Part shown: positions 62,174-64,000 of the stretch, piece after piece
How the letters are laid out: each line of letters begins with the position of its first letter
How positions within the stretch are numbered: position 1 is the first letter of the stretch
From: Polytrichum commune
Lineage: Eukaryota; Streptophyta; Polytrichopsida; Polytrichales; Polytrichaceae
Direction: 5' to 3'
NCBI GenBank assembly: GCA_950295325.1
Contig: OX485809.1
Coordinates: 26,922,144-26,986,143, forward strand
Length of the DNA stretch: 64,000 nt
The notes under the pieces: generated by a model
Databases searched by the model: none
What the model was told of the DNA's origin: nothing
Seen by the model: the letters and a program-made list of their open reading frames with translations, nothing else
Position numbers and translations under genes: made by a program

Positions 62174-62189
62174 GTTTATATCATGCATG
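62174..62189 (-). promoter_or_regulatory. TATA box and adjacent RY motif of the desiccation gene
   Basis: Reading on the minus strand, CATGCATG (62189-62182) is followed at once by ATATAAACCCC with TATAAAC at 62180-62174. The ATG is about 235 bp downstream, giving a leader near 200 nt. CATGCA (RY) elements bind B3-domain regulators of seed and desiccation programmes in known plants; action here is inferred. Confidence 0.55.
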
Positions 62190-62369
62190 TAAGTAGGTTA
62201 CAGCTTACTCCGGGCTTCTTCCCTGCTACTTCTGAATTTCTTGGAGTGGTCTCCGATGACAACGGCACCACTTTGGATGCGGAAGTTTTGCATCTGGCTT
62301 CAGGTAGACAACCCTGATTCGGTTACTTTTATGTTATCAGGAGACTAGTGTTTGAGTGCTAGGTATGTG

Positions 62370-62660
62370 ATTTGGTTGTGGCTCCACGGACAGACGTCAG
62401 AAAGACATGTGTTCAAAGGAGATTAATTGGACTCCGTGTTCAAAATCTCATATTTATTCGAATGTTCATAATTTGGGGGATTCATGTCATGGCCATTTAA
62501 TGAGCACGATCATAGTCTTCACTTAGATAATGATTAAGATGTTCATATGAGATCTGAAAATTATGAAGAAAGTGGCTCCAACTTCAAGTTGGATTTTGCT
62601 AACCGTGTCCTACTAGGTATTCATGTGTTTCATGTCTAAGGAGAGGTGGGCTAGTTTGAA
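62370..62660 (+). repeat. Repeat B, copy 5
   Basis: Aligns with 6838-7135 through GACATGTGTTCAAAGGAGAT, AATGAGCACGATCATAGTCT and GTCTAAGGAGAGGTGGG. It starts about 180 bp upstream of the desiccation gene TATA box. Confidence 0.55.
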
Positions 62661-64000
62661 AATTAACCATTTCAAACGCATCTATCTTAGGCATATATAT
62701 TTTAGAAGATGGTGCAAGCAAGTGATATGGAACAAGTATTTGCCTAAATTTTGTGTAAAGTATGATAAAATTACATTAAATTAATGAAAATCTTTTTTGG
62801 GGGGATGATGCCCTCATGTTTATAACGAATTCAAGGAATTTGGAAAGAAAAAAAAAATCCAAGTTCATAATATTCAAGGTTTTGAAATTTATGTCCAAAA
62901 TGAGATCTAGCCATTTGCTTCCGAGTATTACTTAAATTAATGATAAGTTTTGAAGATCTTGTCTTGATATTCTATGTTTGAGCACTTAACACAAAAATAG
63001 AGAGGATCATGAAAAACTCCAATGTAAACAACGTTTTGCCACTACTTTTAGATGTATGACCTGAAAATATTATTGTTTTAGTATATTGGAGCACTTTTTT
63101 GGTCCGATTTACCATGCTTGCACCCTATTTTGATTTGCACTTGAGTAAGGATGTTCATATGTTGGATACTCTTAATTAGTTTCCCTTTAATTGATATACA
63201 AGTAAAATTGACTAAGCCCAAGTCGATAATTATAACATGCTAAAATTCTATTGTACAATCCTCCTATAGGATTGTATGGTAAGATCCTACAATAGCATAT
63301 GTAGAGTTTATTACAATAATATTAAAGCACGTTTTTTATTATATTTTTATTTCTTATCATTTAATTATGGGTATTATATATATATATATATATATATGAT
63401 TTTACCATCATATTTTAGTAGCATAACATTCAAGTAATCACTAAGGAAATCACACACATCTCCTTTGTATTTAGGTATTATAGAAGTGTATTGACGGACC
63501 CGCCTATAGAATTGAAGCAACCAAAAAGTCTAGGTTTTGAGAATATGTCAACCATGATTTATGATCATATTTTTAAAAAATACGAGAAATTCTCAACCAT
63601 GATTGCATAACATTGCTAAGCCTCATTGCTCCTTCACCTTACCTAAATAAAAATGATGCCATGTTCCATGATAGGAAAACTAGGTGGAGGTGGTGACATG
63701 GTATGGACAATAGGACAAAGTAGGACAATATTATCCAAAAATAAATAAATAATTAATCTTTTTATTGAAGCATTCCATGAGGACATGGTGGCAGGTCATG
63801 AAGGGTTTATGACCATGAACATGGACATGCATCCATGTTACGGGTATGGATGGGGTTGGGTTAATATGGGTCAATATGGGAGATTAATCCACATGCATGG
63901 GTATAATGGGCCGGGATGGCACGAGACCAAACTATCCCTTGGATAGCAACACCTGTATAACCAGCAAGGGGTATGGGCAAGATAAAGCTCTACAACTTAT
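62661..64000. other. AT-rich intergenic stretch with (TA)n tract
   Basis: No gene. (TA)n of about 11 units at 63375-63397. A small inverted sequence (CTATTGTACAATCCTCCTAT / TAGGATTGTATGGTAAG...TACAATAG) lies at about 63248-63296. Confidence 0.55.

Noticed and set aside
1-64000. CRISPR arrays, operons, rRNA genes
   Set aside because: Repeats here are long or dispersed without spacer regularity, genes are spliced and singly arranged, and no rRNA-like sequence was seen.

Overview
The window is nuclear DNA of a land plant. It holds spliced genes with GT-AG introns, two copies of a class VIII (plant-specific) myosin, a plant-type secreted L-gulono-1,4-lactone oxidase-like flavoprotein, and a PCC13-62-type desiccation-related protein. 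Long AT-rich intergenic stretches are full of short non-autonomous DNA transposons. The species cannot be fixed from sequence alone. The gene set and long spacers would suit a bryophyte, lycophyte, fern or seed plant with a moderately large genome.

Layout. At 1-2234 (minus) are the first six exons of one myosin VIII gene, which runs off the left edge. Between 2.7 and 34 kb I see no intact gene, only repeats. These include several families of roughly 400-530 bp terminal-inverted-repeat (TIR) elements, most with 3-bp TAA/TTA target duplications (PIF/Harbinger-like), a hAT-like element with an 8-bp duplication, a CACTA-like insertion, a 2.5 kb TA-flanked element with short deletion derivatives, tandem repeats and microsatellites. 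At 36283-45783 (plus) is a complete 23-exon myosin VIII gene (1366 codons), a paralogue of the first in divergent orientation. At 46840-50508 (minus) is a three-exon gulonolactone oxidase-like gene (589 codons), convergent with the myosin. From 50.6 to 58.2 kb is another repeat-rich spacer with a Harbinger-like element and a probable pogo/Tigger-type transposase remnant. At 58255-61941 (minus) is a three-exon desiccation-related gene (318 codons) with a recognisable TATA box and an adjacent RY motif. The last 2 kb is AT-rich and without genes.

The genes do not form a pathway. The myosins are actin motors of the cell cortex, plasmodesmata and division plane. The oxidase belongs to the ascorbate-related aldonolactone oxidoreductases and should be secreted. 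The third protein belongs to a stress and desiccation family. All exon joins for the three complete genes were worked out by hand, and every reading phase closes.

The most interesting observation is in the 5' leaders of the two myosins. Both carry an upstream ORF beginning Met-His-Glu, followed 16-17 nt later by an RNA hairpin of 13-14 bp. The stem is kept in both copies (one A-U pair becomes G-U) although the loop and the surrounding sequence have diverged. This suggests a conserved translational control element.
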